Origin: Posidoniimonas corsicana
GTDB taxonomy: Bacteria > Planctomycetota > Planctomycetia > Pirellulales > Lacipirellulaceae
Length of the DNA stretch: 64,000 bases
Direction: 5' to 3'
NCBI RefSeq assembly: GCF_007859765.1
Contig: NZ_SIHJ01000007.1
Location: 17,310 to 81,309 of the forward strand
Part shown: one piece after another, positions 41,760-51,040 of the stretch
Position numbering within the stretch: position 1 is the first letter of the stretch
How the letters are laid out: each line of letters begins with the position of its first letter
Notes under the pieces: model-generated
Databases searched by the model: none
What the model saw: only the letters and a program-made list of their open reading frames with translations
What the model was told of the DNA's origin: nothing
Program-made: the position numbers and the translations under genes

Positions 41760-43238
41760 GTGACACCCACACAGGCACGCATGATCACCCGATTCCGCAC
41801 GTTGATGTCTCCGTCTTGGTTCTTGTGGATCGCCGCCGCCGCGATGATCACCTCGCAGGCAGGCGTCCACGCCGCGACGCCCGACGCGACCACCGAGGAG
41901 GTCGCCGCCGAGCACCTGGTCGAGGTGACCGCCGAGGGGGGCAAGTACCGCATCTCGATCGACACGTCCGGCTCGCCGGAGCTCTCCACCTGGGCCAAGC
42001 AGGAACTGGCGCCGGTGCTTCAGGAGTGGTACCCGACCATCGTGCACATGCTGCCGAGCAAGGACTACGATCCGCCGCAGGAGGTGGAGATCAAGATCAG
42101 CGACGACATCGAAGGCGTTGCGTACGCGTTCGGCAACCAGGTGCGCGGCAACGGCAACTGGTATAAGCGCAACCTGGAGGGCGAGGCCAAGGGGTCGCTG
42201 GTCCACGAGCTGGTGCACGTGGTGCAGCAGTACGGCCGTGGACGCCGCGGCAGCAAGCCGGGCTGGCTGGTCGAGGGCATCCCCGACTACATCCGCTGGT
42301 TCCTGTACGAGCCCGAGTCGGGCGGTGCGTTGATCACCGCCGACCGCGCGGACCGCGCCCGGCACGACGCCAGCTACCGCACCAGCGCGAACTTCATCAA
42401 CTGGGTCTGCAACAGCTACGGCCAGAGCCTGGTGCCCAAGCTCAACGCCCGAATCCGCAACGGCGAGTACACGGTCGAGTTCTGGGAGGAGTACACCGGC
42501 AAGCCGCTCGACGAGCTGGCCGCCGCCTGGAAGGAGTCGCTGCAGGCCGGCGCCGACGAGCAGCCCGCCGGCACGGACGCTCCAGAAAATGTCAACCAGC
42601 TCACCGACGAAGAGAAATCCGAGGGCTGGAAGCTGCTGTTCAACGGCGCCGACACCGAGGGTTGGCACAGCTTCAAGCGTGACGAGGTGATGCCGGGCTG
42701 GCAGGTGAAGGACGGCAAGCTGGTCTGCGCCGACCCCCGCAACGCCGGCGACCTCTGCACCGACGACTCGTACGAGTGGTTCGAACTGAAGCTGGAGTAC
42801 AACATCTCGCAGGGCGGAAACAGCGGCATCATGTTCCACGTCACGAACGAGGGCGGCGCCGCCTGGGCCACCGGCCCCGAGTTCCAGCTCGAGGACAACA
42901 TGGAGGCCCACGACCCCACCCGCTGCGGCTGGCTGTACGCGCTGTACCAGCCGCCCACCGACCCCGACACCGACCACCCGATCGACTCCACGCTGCCGGC
43001 CGGGCAGTGGAACCAGGTGCGGCTGCTGATCGCGCCAGACGGGTGCGTGCACGAGATCAACGGCGTGAAGTACCTGGAGTACCAGCTCGGCAGCGACGAG
43101 TTCAAGGAACGGGTCGCGGCGAGCAAGTTCGCCAGCATGCCGCTGTTCGCCAAGCCCGCCAAGGGGATGGTCGCGCTGCAGGGCGACCACGGCGTGGTGT
43201 CGTTCCGCAATGTCAAGATCCGACCGATTACCGAGTAG
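41760..43238 (+). CDS. secreted BSP-type metallopeptidase fused to DUF1080
   Basis: 492 aa from GTG 41760 (AGGAA just upstream); ATG 41781 is the alternative. Signal peptide to about residue 38. Residues 60-285 look like the plant basic-secretory-protein (BSP) peptidase family: HELVH (149-153), GWLVEGIPDYIRW and a late WEEYTGKPL. Residues 295-492 are a DUF1080 beta-sandwich, seen in 3-keto-disaccharide hydrolases and abundant in planctomycetes (GWKLLFNGADTEGW, GNSGIMFHV, WNQVRLLIAPDG, VSFRNVKIRPI). It may cleave protein while bound to or acting on sugars. Followed by a 12-bp terminator hairpin. Confidence 0.8.
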   Translation: MTPTQARMITRFRTLMSPSWFLWIAAAAMITSQAGVHAATPDATTEEVAAEHLVEVTAEGGKYRISIDTSGSPELSTWAKQELAPVLQEWYPTIVHMLPSKDYDPPQEVEIKISDDIEGVAYAFGNQVRGNGNWYKRNLEGEAKGSLVHELVHVVQQYGRGRRGSKPGWLVEGIPDYIRWFLYEPESGGALITADRADRARHDASYRTSANFINWVCNSYGQSLVPKLNARIRNGEYTVEFWEEYTGKPLDELAAAWKESLQAGADEQPAGTDAPENVNQLTDEEKSEGWKLLFNGADTEGWHSFKRDEVMPGWQVKDGKLVCADPRNAGDLCTDDSYEWFELKLEYNISQGGNSGIMFHVTNEGGAAWATGPEFQLEDNMEAHDPTRCGWLYALYQPPTDPDTDHPIDSTLPAGQWNQVRLLIAPDGCVHEINGVKYLEYQLGSDEFKERVAASKFASMPLFAKPAKGMVALQGDHGVVSFRNVKIRPITE

Positions 43239-43251
43239 CAAGAGACCCATC

Positions 43252-43283
43252 GCCCGGCGGTCGTGGCGGACCGACCGCCGGGC
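43252..43283 (+). terminator. terminator hairpin after the BSP/DUF1080 gene
   Basis: Perfect 12-bp stem (43252-43263 / 43272-43283) with an 8-nt loop, 14 bases after the stop, followed by a pyrimidine run TCCTTCCC. Not a strict U-tract, but the position fits termination. The remaining ~230 bases to the next gene show nothing else. Confidence 0.6.
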
Positions 43284-43516
43284 TCCTTCCCGCAGGCGTC
43301 CCTCCAACCGGTCGTTTCTGAACGGCCCCCCTCCGCGTCCCCCCGTTGACTGCACCCCGGCTCCTGCTCCGACGCCGCGCGTCGGAGCTTTGCGTCGGCG
43401 GTGCGCGCTGGCCGGGGCCCTCGCTTCGCGTCTGATGCTTGTTCCGGAGGTGTCCCTGAAGGCGGCAGGAACCCATCCATGAATCGTCACCCTTTGAATG
43501 CAGAGAGACTAGTTTC

Positions 43517-44566
43517 ATGAGAGTCTTCACCCCCGCCGTGTTGGCCGCGGCGCTCCTGGCCGGCCCCGTGCAGGCCGAGCTGACGCCGATCGCCGCCACC
43601 GGCTACACGCACGACTTCATCCTCAACGGCGATGCGCCGTACGACACGGCCGTGACCGGCACGATGGACGGCGGCCTGGACCAGTTCGAGAACTGGACCT
43701 GGGTCGAGGCCGGGGAGTACACCAACCCCGATGGCGACCTGCAGACCTACCAGGGGCTGACCGCCGGCGTGCAGAACAGCCTGACCGGCACGGGCACCTT
43801 TGTGCTGCAGGACTTCAGCGCGAACAACGTTGTGGCGCTCGACGGTGGGGCCTCCGGCACGCTCACCCTCGACACGCCCGCCGCGTACGAGGCGATCGCC
43901 CTGTACGGCGCGTCGGGGTTCGGCGCCAAGACCGCCGACGTCCTGCTGACGTTCGACGACGCGTCCACCGCGATGTTTACGGTCGCCTCGGGCACGGGGA
44001 TCGGGACCGACTGGTTCAACACTAGCCCGGACAAGGCGCTGGTGGTGGGCGGTCGGTCGGCCAACAAGAGCGAGGAGGGCTACACCCGCCTGTTCTACGG
44101 CGAGGACGACCGGATCGGCATCAACGAGTCGCTGTTCGTCCTCGGCGCTGCCGACCAGGCCAAGCTGCTGGCGTCGGTGACCATCACCAACACCGGGGGC
44201 AACCGGATGGCGGTGTTCGCGATCTCCGGCGGGACCCTGCCGGTCCCCGAGCCCGCCGCGGCCGGTCTGCTGGCGCTGGGCGCCGCCGCGCTGGCGGGGC
44301 GCCGCCTCCCACATGGGGGCGGCGCCCTTTTTCTGTTGTCAGGGAACCAATCGCGGGCGGGCCGCGTCGGAAGGAAGAGAGCACCTGGGCAGGCCGTTGG
44401 CCTGCTGATTCCCCTAATCCCGACCCGCGGAACGGTCCCATGGCAACTCGCACTCTGCTGCCGCTGCTGGCGGCGTTCACCCTGTCCGCCCAGCCGTTGG
44501 CCTACGCTGCGCAGGACGAAACAAAGCCCGCGCCCCGCCCACGCATCGAGCTGGCGCTGCTGCTAG
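43517..44566 (+). CDS. PEP-CTERM protein that has lost its stop codon
   Basis: The frame is 349 aa, but the natural protein should end at about residue 263-266. A signal peptide, a beta-rich body with no known domain and the sorting tail VPEPAAAGLLALGAAALAGRR (to 44305) are all normal. No stop follows in any frame at that point: reading passes through a strong terminator (44297-44332) and overlaps the next gene by 127 bp, adding about 86 unrelated residues. A deletion that removed the stop codon is likely. The extra tail would follow the Arg cluster and could impair sorting. Confidence 0.75.
   Translation: MRVFTPAVLAAALLAGPVQAELTPIAATGYTHDFILNGDAPYDTAVTGTMDGGLDQFENWTWVEAGEYTNPDGDLQTYQGLTAGVQNSLTGTGTFVLQDFSANNVVALDGGASGTLTLDTPAAYEAIALYGASGFGAKTADVLLTFDDASTAMFTVASGTGIGTDWFNTSPDKALVVGGRSANKSEEGYTRLFYGEDDRIGINESLFVLGAADQAKLLASVTITNTGGNRMAVFAISGGTLPVPEPAAAGLLALGAAALAGRRLPHGGGALFLLSGNQSRAGRVGRKRAPGQAVGLLIPLIPTRGTVPWQLALCCRCWRRSPCPPSRWPTLRRTKQSPRPAHASSWRCC
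44297..44332 (+). terminator. intrinsic terminator overlapping the PEP-CTERM reading frame
   Basis: GGGCGCCGCC (44297-44306) pairs with GGCGGCGCCC (44318-44327), extended by about three inner pairs to a 5-nt loop, and is followed by TTTTT at 44328-44332. This is a textbook intrinsic terminator, but the 5' arm encodes the Arg cluster of the PEP-CTERM tail. Confidence 0.85.
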
Positions 44567-45588
44567 ACACCAGCAGCAGCATGAGCGGCCTGATCAACCA
44601 GGCGCAGACCAAGCTGTGGAAGATCGTGGGCGAGTTCGAAACCGCCAAACGCAACGGCCAGCACGCCGACGTGTACGTCGCGCTGTACGAGTACGGCAAC
44701 AGCCGGCTGTCGAACGATTCGGGCTACATCCGTCAGGTCACGCCGCTCACACGTGACCTGGATAAGATCTCCGAGGAGCTGTTCGCGCTGACCACCAGCG
44801 GCGGCAGCGAGCACTGCGGCCAGGTGATCGCCCGGGCGGTGGACGAGCTGGAGTGGAGCGGCGAGGGGCCTGCGCTGCGCTCGATCTTCATCGCCGGAAA
44901 CGAGCCCTTCACGCAGGGCCCGGTCGACTACCACCAGGCGTGCCACGCGGCGGCCAACAAGAACATCACCGTCAGCACCATCCACTGCGGCGGCTACGAG
45001 CAGGGCGTATCGGGCATGTGGGCCGACGGGGCCAAGCTGGCCGACGGCAGCTACATGCACATCGACCACAACAGCAAGCAGCCGCACATCGCCGCGCCGC
45101 AGGACCAGCAGCTGGCCGAATTGAACACGCGACTCAACGCCACGTACCGCGCGTACGGCGCGGCCCCGGCCCGCGAGGAGGCCCTCGGGCGGCAGCGGGC
45201 GCAGGACGCCAACGCGCTGGCGGCCGCCCCCGCCGCGGCCGCGAGCCGCGCGGTGGCGAAGGCGGGCCGGCTGTACAACAACGCCGCCTGGGACCTGGTT
45301 GACGCGGTCAGCGAGAAGAAGGTCGACCTGTCAAAGATCGAGCAGGAAGAGCTGCCCGAGGAACTCCGCGGACTATCCGCCAAGGAGCTGGGCGGCCGGA
45401 TCGCCGAGCTGAGCAAGCAGCGGCAGGACGTGCAGGCCAAGATCAAGAAGCTGGCCGCGGAGCGGGCCAAGTTTGTCGCCGACGAGCGCGCCAAGCTGGC
45501 CGACAACGGCGGCGCCACGCTGGACGACGCGATCGTCGAGGCGGTCCGCGCGCAGGCGGCGCGTCAGTCGTTCGAGTTCGGCGAGTGA
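44440..45588 (+). CDS. secreted von Willebrand factor A domain protein
   Basis: 382 aa. Signal peptide ends at AYAAQ. The VWA domain (36-215) has the MIDAS motif DTSSS (D43, S45, S47). The C-terminal half is Ala-rich helices, then a long coiled coil (LSKIEQEELPEELRGL to KKLAAERAKFVAD) ending in a DUF-type tail. It probably binds a partner through divalent metal. It starts 108 bp after the terminator inside the PEP-CTERM frame and overlaps the convergent GH71/99-like gene by 25 bp. Confidence 0.85.
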   Translation: MATRTLLPLLAAFTLSAQPLAYAAQDETKPAPRPRIELALLLDTSSSMSGLINQAQTKLWKIVGEFETAKRNGQHADVYVALYEYGNSRLSNDSGYIRQVTPLTRDLDKISEELFALTTSGGSEHCGQVIARAVDELEWSGEGPALRSIFIAGNEPFTQGPVDYHQACHAAANKNITVSTIHCGGYEQGVSGMWADGAKLADGSYMHIDHNSKQPHIAAPQDQQLAELNTRLNATYRAYGAAPAREEALGRQRAQDANALAAAPAAAASRAVAKAGRLYNNAAWDLVDAVSEKKVDLSKIEQEELPEELRGLSAKELGGRIAELSKQRQDVQAKIKKLAAERAKFVADERAKLADNGGATLDDAIVEAVRAQAARQSFEFGE

Positions 45589-46946
45589 GGCTGCGCAGCC
45601 TCGCGCGGCGGCAGGCCCGGCGTGGGGGGGATCTCGCCGCGGATCAGCCGGCCGCCCTGACCCACCAGCCACAGGTAGTGGTCCGATGGCAGGCCCTCGT
45701 AATCGAGGAAGCGGGACTCGCCCTCCGGCGGTTGGTTGGTGCACTTGAAGATGGCGGTCGCCTCGTCGACCTCGTCGAACATCGCCTGGTAGACCATCGT
45801 GGCGCCGGCCAGGCGCAGCTGGCGGAACTGTTCCCACAGGAACCGTCCGCCGAGCCGGGGCGTCGCGCCCAGCGGCGTGTCCGGGCGCATGTTGTGCCAG
45901 CTGAAACCCGGGAACACGACCGGCAGGTAGTCGAGCCGCTGCTCGCGGCACCACTGGAGGTCGGGCCGCCAGACCTCTGCGGCGATGCGTTCCGCCTCCT
46001 CCGGGGTGCGGAACCGGCCGACCATCCAGGGGCTGACAATGTCGGCCGATCGCAGGATGTCGTGCAGCCGCTCGTCGGGCAGGCAGTCGCGGCTGAGCGT
46101 CCGCCAGTAGGTCGGCACGCCCAGCATCACGCACGCTCCACCGTACTCGGGGTCGTTCGCGAGGAAGTCGATCAGCCGGGCGCACTCCTCCAGGGTGTAG
46201 CGGCGGTTGTCGTTGAAGCCCACGCCCCACACCGCCACCACCGGCTTGCCGTTGTGGCGTAGGTACGCCTGGTCGGCCGGGTCGTGCGCAATGCGGGCGC
46301 GGTCCACCAGCTGCTTCCAGTCGTCGATGACGGTTTGCGTCCCGCCCTCGGGGAGCCCGGACAGGTCGTACATCACGGCCCACGCGCGGCCGTGGCGGTT
46401 GGCGCCGGCGCGGCAGTTGGAAAGCACGCGGTTGAAGTGGTGAAGGCCCGCCGCGCCGCGGACCTCGACGCCGAACCGCTGCACAAAGACGCCGTCGATG
46501 CCGTGGTCGGCCATCCACTGGAAGTGCAGGTCGACCGTCGCGGCGTCCAGCGGGCTGTAGACCTGGGCGGGCTCTCCGGAGGGCAGCTTAAAGGGCGTGT
46601 CGTACCGCAGGTCGGACGGCAGCTCCGACACGTCGGGCCACAGGTCGATCGAGCAGGCGCCGGGCTCAAACCGGCCGCCCCGCCCCCAGTGATGCCAACC
46701 GCGGCCGGCGCCGTCGCCCGGGCAGGTGAACCAGCCCTGGTAGCCGCACATCACCTTACCGGTGAGCGTCGTAGGGTCCACGCCATGGTTGCTCGGCCCG
46801 GCGAACGGGGCGAGCGTCCGCCGCAGCACCTCCCCGCGGGACACGCCCGGGGTCATGCGGAAGGCGTCGTCGGGGTCTGCGGCGGAGAGCGGTGCGCCGC
46901 CCATGAAGAGCAGCAGGCAGGACAAGCAGATGGCTGAGAATCGCAT
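45564..46946 (-). CDS. secreted glycoside hydrolase, GH71/99-like
   Basis: 460 aa. ATG 46946 begins a signal peptide ending PLSAADP. Motifs: GKVMCGYQGWFTCPGDG, WHHWGRGG, DLWPDVSEL, FQWMADHGIDGVFVQRF, VVAVWGVGFND, PGFSWHNM and MVYQAMFDEVDEATAIFK, the layout of planctomycete (alpha/beta)8 enzymes annotated as xylosidase/arabinosidase or GH71/99-like. The catalytic acids were not identified with certainty. Likely cleaves an alpha-linked polysaccharide outside the cytoplasm. Confidence 0.75.
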   Translation of the reverse strand: MRFSAICLSCLLLFMGGAPLSAADPDDAFRMTPGVSRGEVLRRTLAPFAGPSNHGVDPTTLTGKVMCGYQGWFTCPGDGAGRGWHHWGRGGRFEPGACSIDLWPDVSELPSDLRYDTPFKLPSGEPAQVYSPLDAATVDLHFQWMADHGIDGVFVQRFGVEVRGAAGLHHFNRVLSNCRAGANRHGRAWAVMYDLSGLPEGGTQTVIDDWKQLVDRARIAHDPADQAYLRHNGKPVVAVWGVGFNDNRRYTLEECARLIDFLANDPEYGGACVMLGVPTYWRTLSRDCLPDERLHDILRSADIVSPWMVGRFRTPEEAERIAAEVWRPDLQWCREQRLDYLPVVFPGFSWHNMRPDTPLGATPRLGGRFLWEQFRQLRLAGATMVYQAMFDEVDEATAIFKCTNQPPEGESRFLDYEGLPSDHYLWLVGQGGRLIRGEIPPTPGLPPREAAQPHSPNSND

Positions 46947-47019
46947 CGGCGGGCGGGGAGTGGGGGAGGGGAGGGATGAGCAGGCGATTATTCTACCGCG
47001 CTCAACCACGCTCTGCGTG

Positions 47020-47736
47020 CTAAATCCCCCCGGCCTCGTCGCCCCGCTGGCGGGCCTTGTTCTTCAGCAGCCGCCACTGCAGCAGCTGCACGAACGTGGC
47101 GAACCCCATCGGCAGGTAGATGTACGCCTTGGGCACCTCGTGGTGGAACGCCTCGAGCATCAGCACGATGCCGATGGTGATGAGGAACGACAGCGCAAGG
47201 ATCTTGAACGTCGGGTTCTGGATCACGAACTCGCCCACCGGGCCCGCGGCGAACAGCAGCACCACGAACGACAAGATCACCGCCAGCGCGATGGTCAGCA
47301 GGTGGTCGGTCAGGCCGACCGCCGTGATCACCGAGTCGAGCGCGAACACCATGTCCAGCACGATGATCATCGCGATCGCCGACGCCATCTCCTTGCGAGG
47401 GCTGGCCCGCTCGACCGGCTCCTCCTCGATGAGTTCGACGGTGAAGTGGATCTCGCGGACCGCCTTCCACATCAAAAACGCGCCGCCGCCCAGCAGGATC
47501 AGGTCCCGCACCGACATGCGCAGCAGCACCGGGTCGGTCAGCGACAGCACCCACGAGAAGCCGGCGACCATGATCAGCCGGGCCACGAGCGCCAGCCCGA
47601 GCCCGATGATCCTCGCCCGCCGGCGGGCTTCGGCCGGCAGCTTCGACACGATGATCGAGATCACCACAATGTTGTCGACGCCCAGCACCAGTTCCAGGGC
47701 GATGAGCAGGAGCAGCGTGGCGATGAAATCGGGCAT
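47020..47736 (-). CDS. TerC family integral membrane protein
   Basis: 238 aa, seven helices, as in TerC/Alx/YkoY. Metal-ligand motifs: LELVLGVDN (14-22) in helix 1 and DMVFALDSV in helix 4. These proteins export Mn2+ or other metals. I looked for a yybP-ykoY riboswitch upstream and did not see one. A TATCAT-like -10 lies in the 130 bp upstream. Position between the glycosidase and a PEP-CTERM gene gives no functional hint. Confidence 0.88.
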   Translation of the reverse strand: MPDFIATLLLLIALELVLGVDNIVVISIIVSKLPAEARRRARIIGLGLALVARLIMVAGFSWVLSLTDPVLLRMSVRDLILLGGGAFLMWKAVREIHFTVELIEEEPVERASPRKEMASAIAMIIVLDMVFALDSVITAVGLTDHLLTIALAVILSFVVLLFAAGPVGEFVIQNPTFKILALSFLITIGIVLMLEAFHHEVPKAYIYLPMGFATFVQLLQWRLLKNKARQRGDEAGGI

Positions 47737-48000
47737 CCGGGCTTGGGGGATCGAGGGTGAATGGTGTGAGGACGCTGCCGCCCTGTGCTAGCGCCGGACG
47801 GCTCTGCAATGATAGCGCGGGGCGCGCCCGCGGCGAGCGGACCCGCCCTGCGGCGCGAGTTTTTTTCCTCGCCGGGCCGCGTTTGCTGATTGCCCGCCGG
47901 TAGATGGTCGTTTACCGTGGCGGGCGAGTGCAAGGCGGAAACCCTCTTCGGCGGCCGGTCGTTCGCGCCGGCGGCGTGTGACTCTTCTGGAGAGCGTCTA

Positions 48001-49212
48001 ATGATCAGGCAACCGGGGCGTCGCTGCGCAGCGGTCGCGCTACTCATCGTCCTGCTTTCGATCCCATCCGCGAGATCTTGGGCGGACTCCTTCAGCTTGG
48101 ATTCGGCGCCGTCTCTAGCTGGGTCGGTGGGCGATGGCGCCGAGGACGAGTTTGACCTGGTGCCGGCGGGGCCGTTGGCGCCATCGCCGTCGCTAGGGTC
48201 GCCGTTCCTTGACGGCGCGATGTACACGGGGTCGGTGGCCGGCGCTGCCCACACGCCCAACGGCAACACGATCGACGCGTTCTCCACGAATCACTTTCTG
48301 CGGCGGCTGCCGGCGTCCGCGAACATGAAGCTGGACTTCAGCATCGACCGCATCAGCACCGGCGCGGCCGGATCGGCGTCGGCCGCACAGGCGGCCCTGT
48401 CGCAGCAGGCGGGGGACATCTACCGGTCGTCGTCGGCGTTTATCAACCCCGCGGTGTTTGTCGGCACGCTTGGCGTCGGCTCGTACGCGGGCCCGCTGGC
48501 GAGCGCCGGCAAGGGAGGCTCGAACAAGCTGCTGATCGACGAGTCGGCCTTCGGGCTTCTGTCCGGCGGCGCGGTGGTTCCGGCCGGCGCAGGCGCCGGT
48601 CCCGTGGGCCAGGGCACCCACGACAATGTGGACGCCTACGACCGCCGGTCCGCGACGACGCCGGCCGGCTCGCCCGGCGCGGTCTACTCGCAGCACAGCT
48701 ACTTCGCGATCGCCCCAAGCGAGGCGATCACGGTAGGCGCCTCCGCGGCGGACATCTTCGACACCGCGGCGCTCACGCCCGGCACCTCGCCGATTCCTTA
48801 CGCGTCGGCGCTGAGCATGGGGCTCGACCTCAACGGCAGGAATACCGACTCGATCGACGCCCTTGTGATGTTCGACGCCGGATTGGTGGGGGGCGCCACC
48901 AGTGGCGGTCCGGGGGCGGAAGCCGGCCGCGACTACGCGCTGTTCAGCCTCGCGCCGGGGTCCGAGACGCTCGGCGCGCTGGCTTCGCTAGGGATTTCGG
49001 CCGGTGACGTGTTCTTCACGGACTTCTCCGGGTCGTTTGCCGTGTACGCGTTCGCCGCGGACCTGGGCCTGCCGAGCGGGATGGCCTCGTTCCCGTTCCA
49101 GAACCAGTCGAACATCGACGCGCTGGAGATCGCCGTCGTGCCCGAGCCCGCCGCGGCGGTGTTGCTGGCGGTGGGCGGTCTTGCCCTTGGCGTGCGGCGG
49201 CGCGACGCGTAG
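48001..49212 (+). CDS. PEP-CTERM protein
   Basis: 403 aa. GGAG eight bases before the ATG. Signal peptide ends ARSWADS. The body is Gly/Ala/Ser-rich and beta-like, with no known domain, and ends with the sorting tail VPEPAAAVLLAVGGLALGVRRRDA. It should be anchored in the envelope by an exosortase. Convergent with the GH43 gene. Confidence 0.82.
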   Translation: MIRQPGRRCAAVALLIVLLSIPSARSWADSFSLDSAPSLAGSVGDGAEDEFDLVPAGPLAPSPSLGSPFLDGAMYTGSVAGAAHTPNGNTIDAFSTNHFLRRLPASANMKLDFSIDRISTGAAGSASAAQAALSQQAGDIYRSSSAFINPAVFVGTLGVGSYAGPLASAGKGGSNKLLIDESAFGLLSGGAVVPAGAGAGPVGQGTHDNVDAYDRRSATTPAGSPGAVYSQHSYFAIAPSEAITVGASAADIFDTAALTPGTSPIPYASALSMGLDLNGRNTDSIDALVMFDAGLVGGATSGGPGAEAGRDYALFSLAPGSETLGALASLGISAGDVFFTDFSGSFAVYAFAADLGLPSGMASFPFQNQSNIDALEIAVVPEPAAAVLLAVGGLALGVRRRDA

Positions 49213-49251
49213 CCGCCACGGCCACCGAGGCTTGCGACCTTGCGGTCGGCG

Positions 49252-50826
49252 CTAATTATCGATGCTGTCGCTAACGCGGAAGTAGCCGAAGTCGGCGTGC
49301 CCGCCCGGCGACTTGGTCGCGAAGTTGAACAACGCGAAGCGGTAGCCCATGAAGTGCGGCAGCGTGTACTCCATGGACAGCGGGGCGCCGATGCTTTCCC
49401 AAGACTCTCCGTCCAGGCTGTAGGCGAAGTCGCCCTTGTCGGCGCGGTCCTTGAAGTCGCACGACGCCCTCAGGTAGACCACCGGCTGATCCAGCGGCAG
49501 GCGGGCGAGCACCCGTGGCTGGTCGTCCTCGGCCGCGACCGCGACGATCGACTTCGCATCGCCCTCCACTTGCACGCCCACCCAGCCGTACTTCCGCTGC
49601 AGCAGGGCGAGCCCGGCGGAGTCGCCGTCCGCCATGCCGGACGCGTCCAGCGCGACCGTGGCCGAGCACTCGGGCCCGAACGTCCGCTGGGTGAGCGTGT
49701 TGCGCGTGTCTACCAGGCCGCTGTCAACGCGGCCGGATGTCAGACGCAGCCAGCCGGGACGCTCGGTGAGCGACCAGAGGTTTTCCACCGGGTTGTGGTT
49801 CCACTGCCAGGCGAGCGGCAGCGGCGGGTCACCGGTCGAGCGGTCAAACTCGTCCGAGTCGACAATGCCCGTCAGGCCGTCCGGGTCGGCGGGCAGGTCG
49901 AGCGTGCGCGGCGCCTTGCCGTCGACGCCGTGGATGGGCCAGCCGTCCATCCACCGGACCGGGACCAGCCAGGGCGTGCGCCCCACCGCGCCGTGGTCCT
50001 GGAAGATGAACGCGTACCAGTCGCCCTCGGGCGTGTCGACAATCGTGCCCTGCGCGACGCCCTGGTCGTGCAGCGCGACGCGTCCCTCGTAGGGGCCGGT
50101 GATCTTGTCGGCGCGGTGCACGATCTGGGTGCGCATATCGCCCCGCGGCCAAGTGATGTTGAACAGGTAGTAGCGGCCGTTGTGCTTGATCATCTGCGAC
50201 CCCTCGGCCCGCAGCCCAACCCTGCCGCCCGCCACCGCGCTGGCGTTGGGGATGATCACCCGGTCGACGCCCCCCGGCTTGATCGCGGACGCGTCGGGAG
50301 TGAGCTCGATCAGGCGGATGTCGCCGCCGGCGTGGATCATGTAGACGCGGCCGTCGTCGTCGAAGAACAGCGAGTTGTCGTGCAGCATCGGCCGGAACGA
50401 CGACTTCTTCCACGGCCCCTTCTCGATGTCGCGGGTCGTGTAGACGTACGTCTTGCCAGTGGTGCCGGAGAAGGTCGCCAGGTAGTAGACGCCGTCGTGC
50501 AGGCGGAGGCTGCTGGCCCACGACCCAGCCCCGTAGGCGCTCTTGCCGTCCTCCAGGTTTAGCGCGTCGACGTCATCGAGCGTGTCGTACGCATAGCCGA
50601 CGAGCTTCCAGTCGACCAAATCGTGCGACTTCATGATCGGCACGCCGGGCGACATGTGCATCGTCGTGCTGCTCATGTAGTACGCGTCGCCGACGCGGAG
50701 GATCGCCATGTCCGGCACGTCGGCCCAGATGATAGGATTCTGCGCGTGGCCTGCAGGCTCTGTCGCGGGGGCTGCGTGAACGACAGTGAGCAGAAGGAGG
50801 ACTGATCTGGAGTAGGTGAGGTGCAT
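49252..50826 (-). CDS. secreted GH43 family glycoside hydrolase (beta-xylosidase-like)
   Basis: 524 aa with signal peptide. The five-bladed propeller carries catalytic base D39 (ADVPDM), D150 (HDNSLFFDDDG) and acid E208 (RAEGSQM). The C-terminal beta-sandwich (about 330-524), with FDRSTGDPPLPLAWQWNHNP and the DKGDFAYSLDG strand, is the GH43_12-type module. Family members act on xylose- or arabinose-containing polymers. Monocistronic, convergent with the PEP-CTERM gene. Confidence 0.88.
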   Translation of the reverse strand: MHLTYSRSVLLLLTVVHAAPATEPAGHAQNPIIWADVPDMAILRVGDAYYMSSTTMHMSPGVPIMKSHDLVDWKLVGYAYDTLDDVDALNLEDGKSAYGAGSWASSLRLHDGVYYLATFSGTTGKTYVYTTRDIEKGPWKKSSFRPMLHDNSLFFDDDGRVYMIHAGGDIRLIELTPDASAIKPGGVDRVIIPNASAVAGGRVGLRAEGSQMIKHNGRYYLFNITWPRGDMRTQIVHRADKITGPYEGRVALHDQGVAQGTIVDTPEGDWYAFIFQDHGAVGRTPWLVPVRWMDGWPIHGVDGKAPRTLDLPADPDGLTGIVDSDEFDRSTGDPPLPLAWQWNHNPVENLWSLTERPGWLRLTSGRVDSGLVDTRNTLTQRTFGPECSATVALDASGMADGDSAGLALLQRKYGWVGVQVEGDAKSIVAVAAEDDQPRVLARLPLDQPVVYLRASCDFKDRADKGDFAYSLDGESWESIGAPLSMEYTLPHFMGYRFALFNFATKSPGGHADFGYFRVSDSIDN

Positions 50827-50968
50827 GGAGTCGGGCCAAACAGCTGATTGAATTCTGAAGGATGCTCTCGGACGAGACCTACTAGAATAACAGACCTACA
50901 GGCCCACGGCGCACGAAGTTGATCGTGGGGGCGACACAAGCAGGAAGCCTGCTGAGATCGCGCAGCAG

Positions 50969-51001
50969 AAAACGCTGGCCGGCGCGGGGCCGACCAGCGT
51001 T
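50969..51001 (-). terminator. terminator of the OB-repeat protein gene
   Basis: On the minus strand AACGCTGG (51001-50994) pairs with CCAGCGTT (50978-50971), with four more inner pairs across one mismatch, and ends in TTTTCTGC. It lies 40 bases after the stop at 51041. Confidence 0.75.
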
Positions 51002-51040
51002 GCGATTCTTAGCTTAATCCTTCTCCACTAGCGGCGGCGA

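Noticed and set aside
47737..47900. yybP-ykoY manganese riboswitch expected before TerC
   Set aside because: None of the conserved riboswitch segments is present on the minus strand upstream of the gene.
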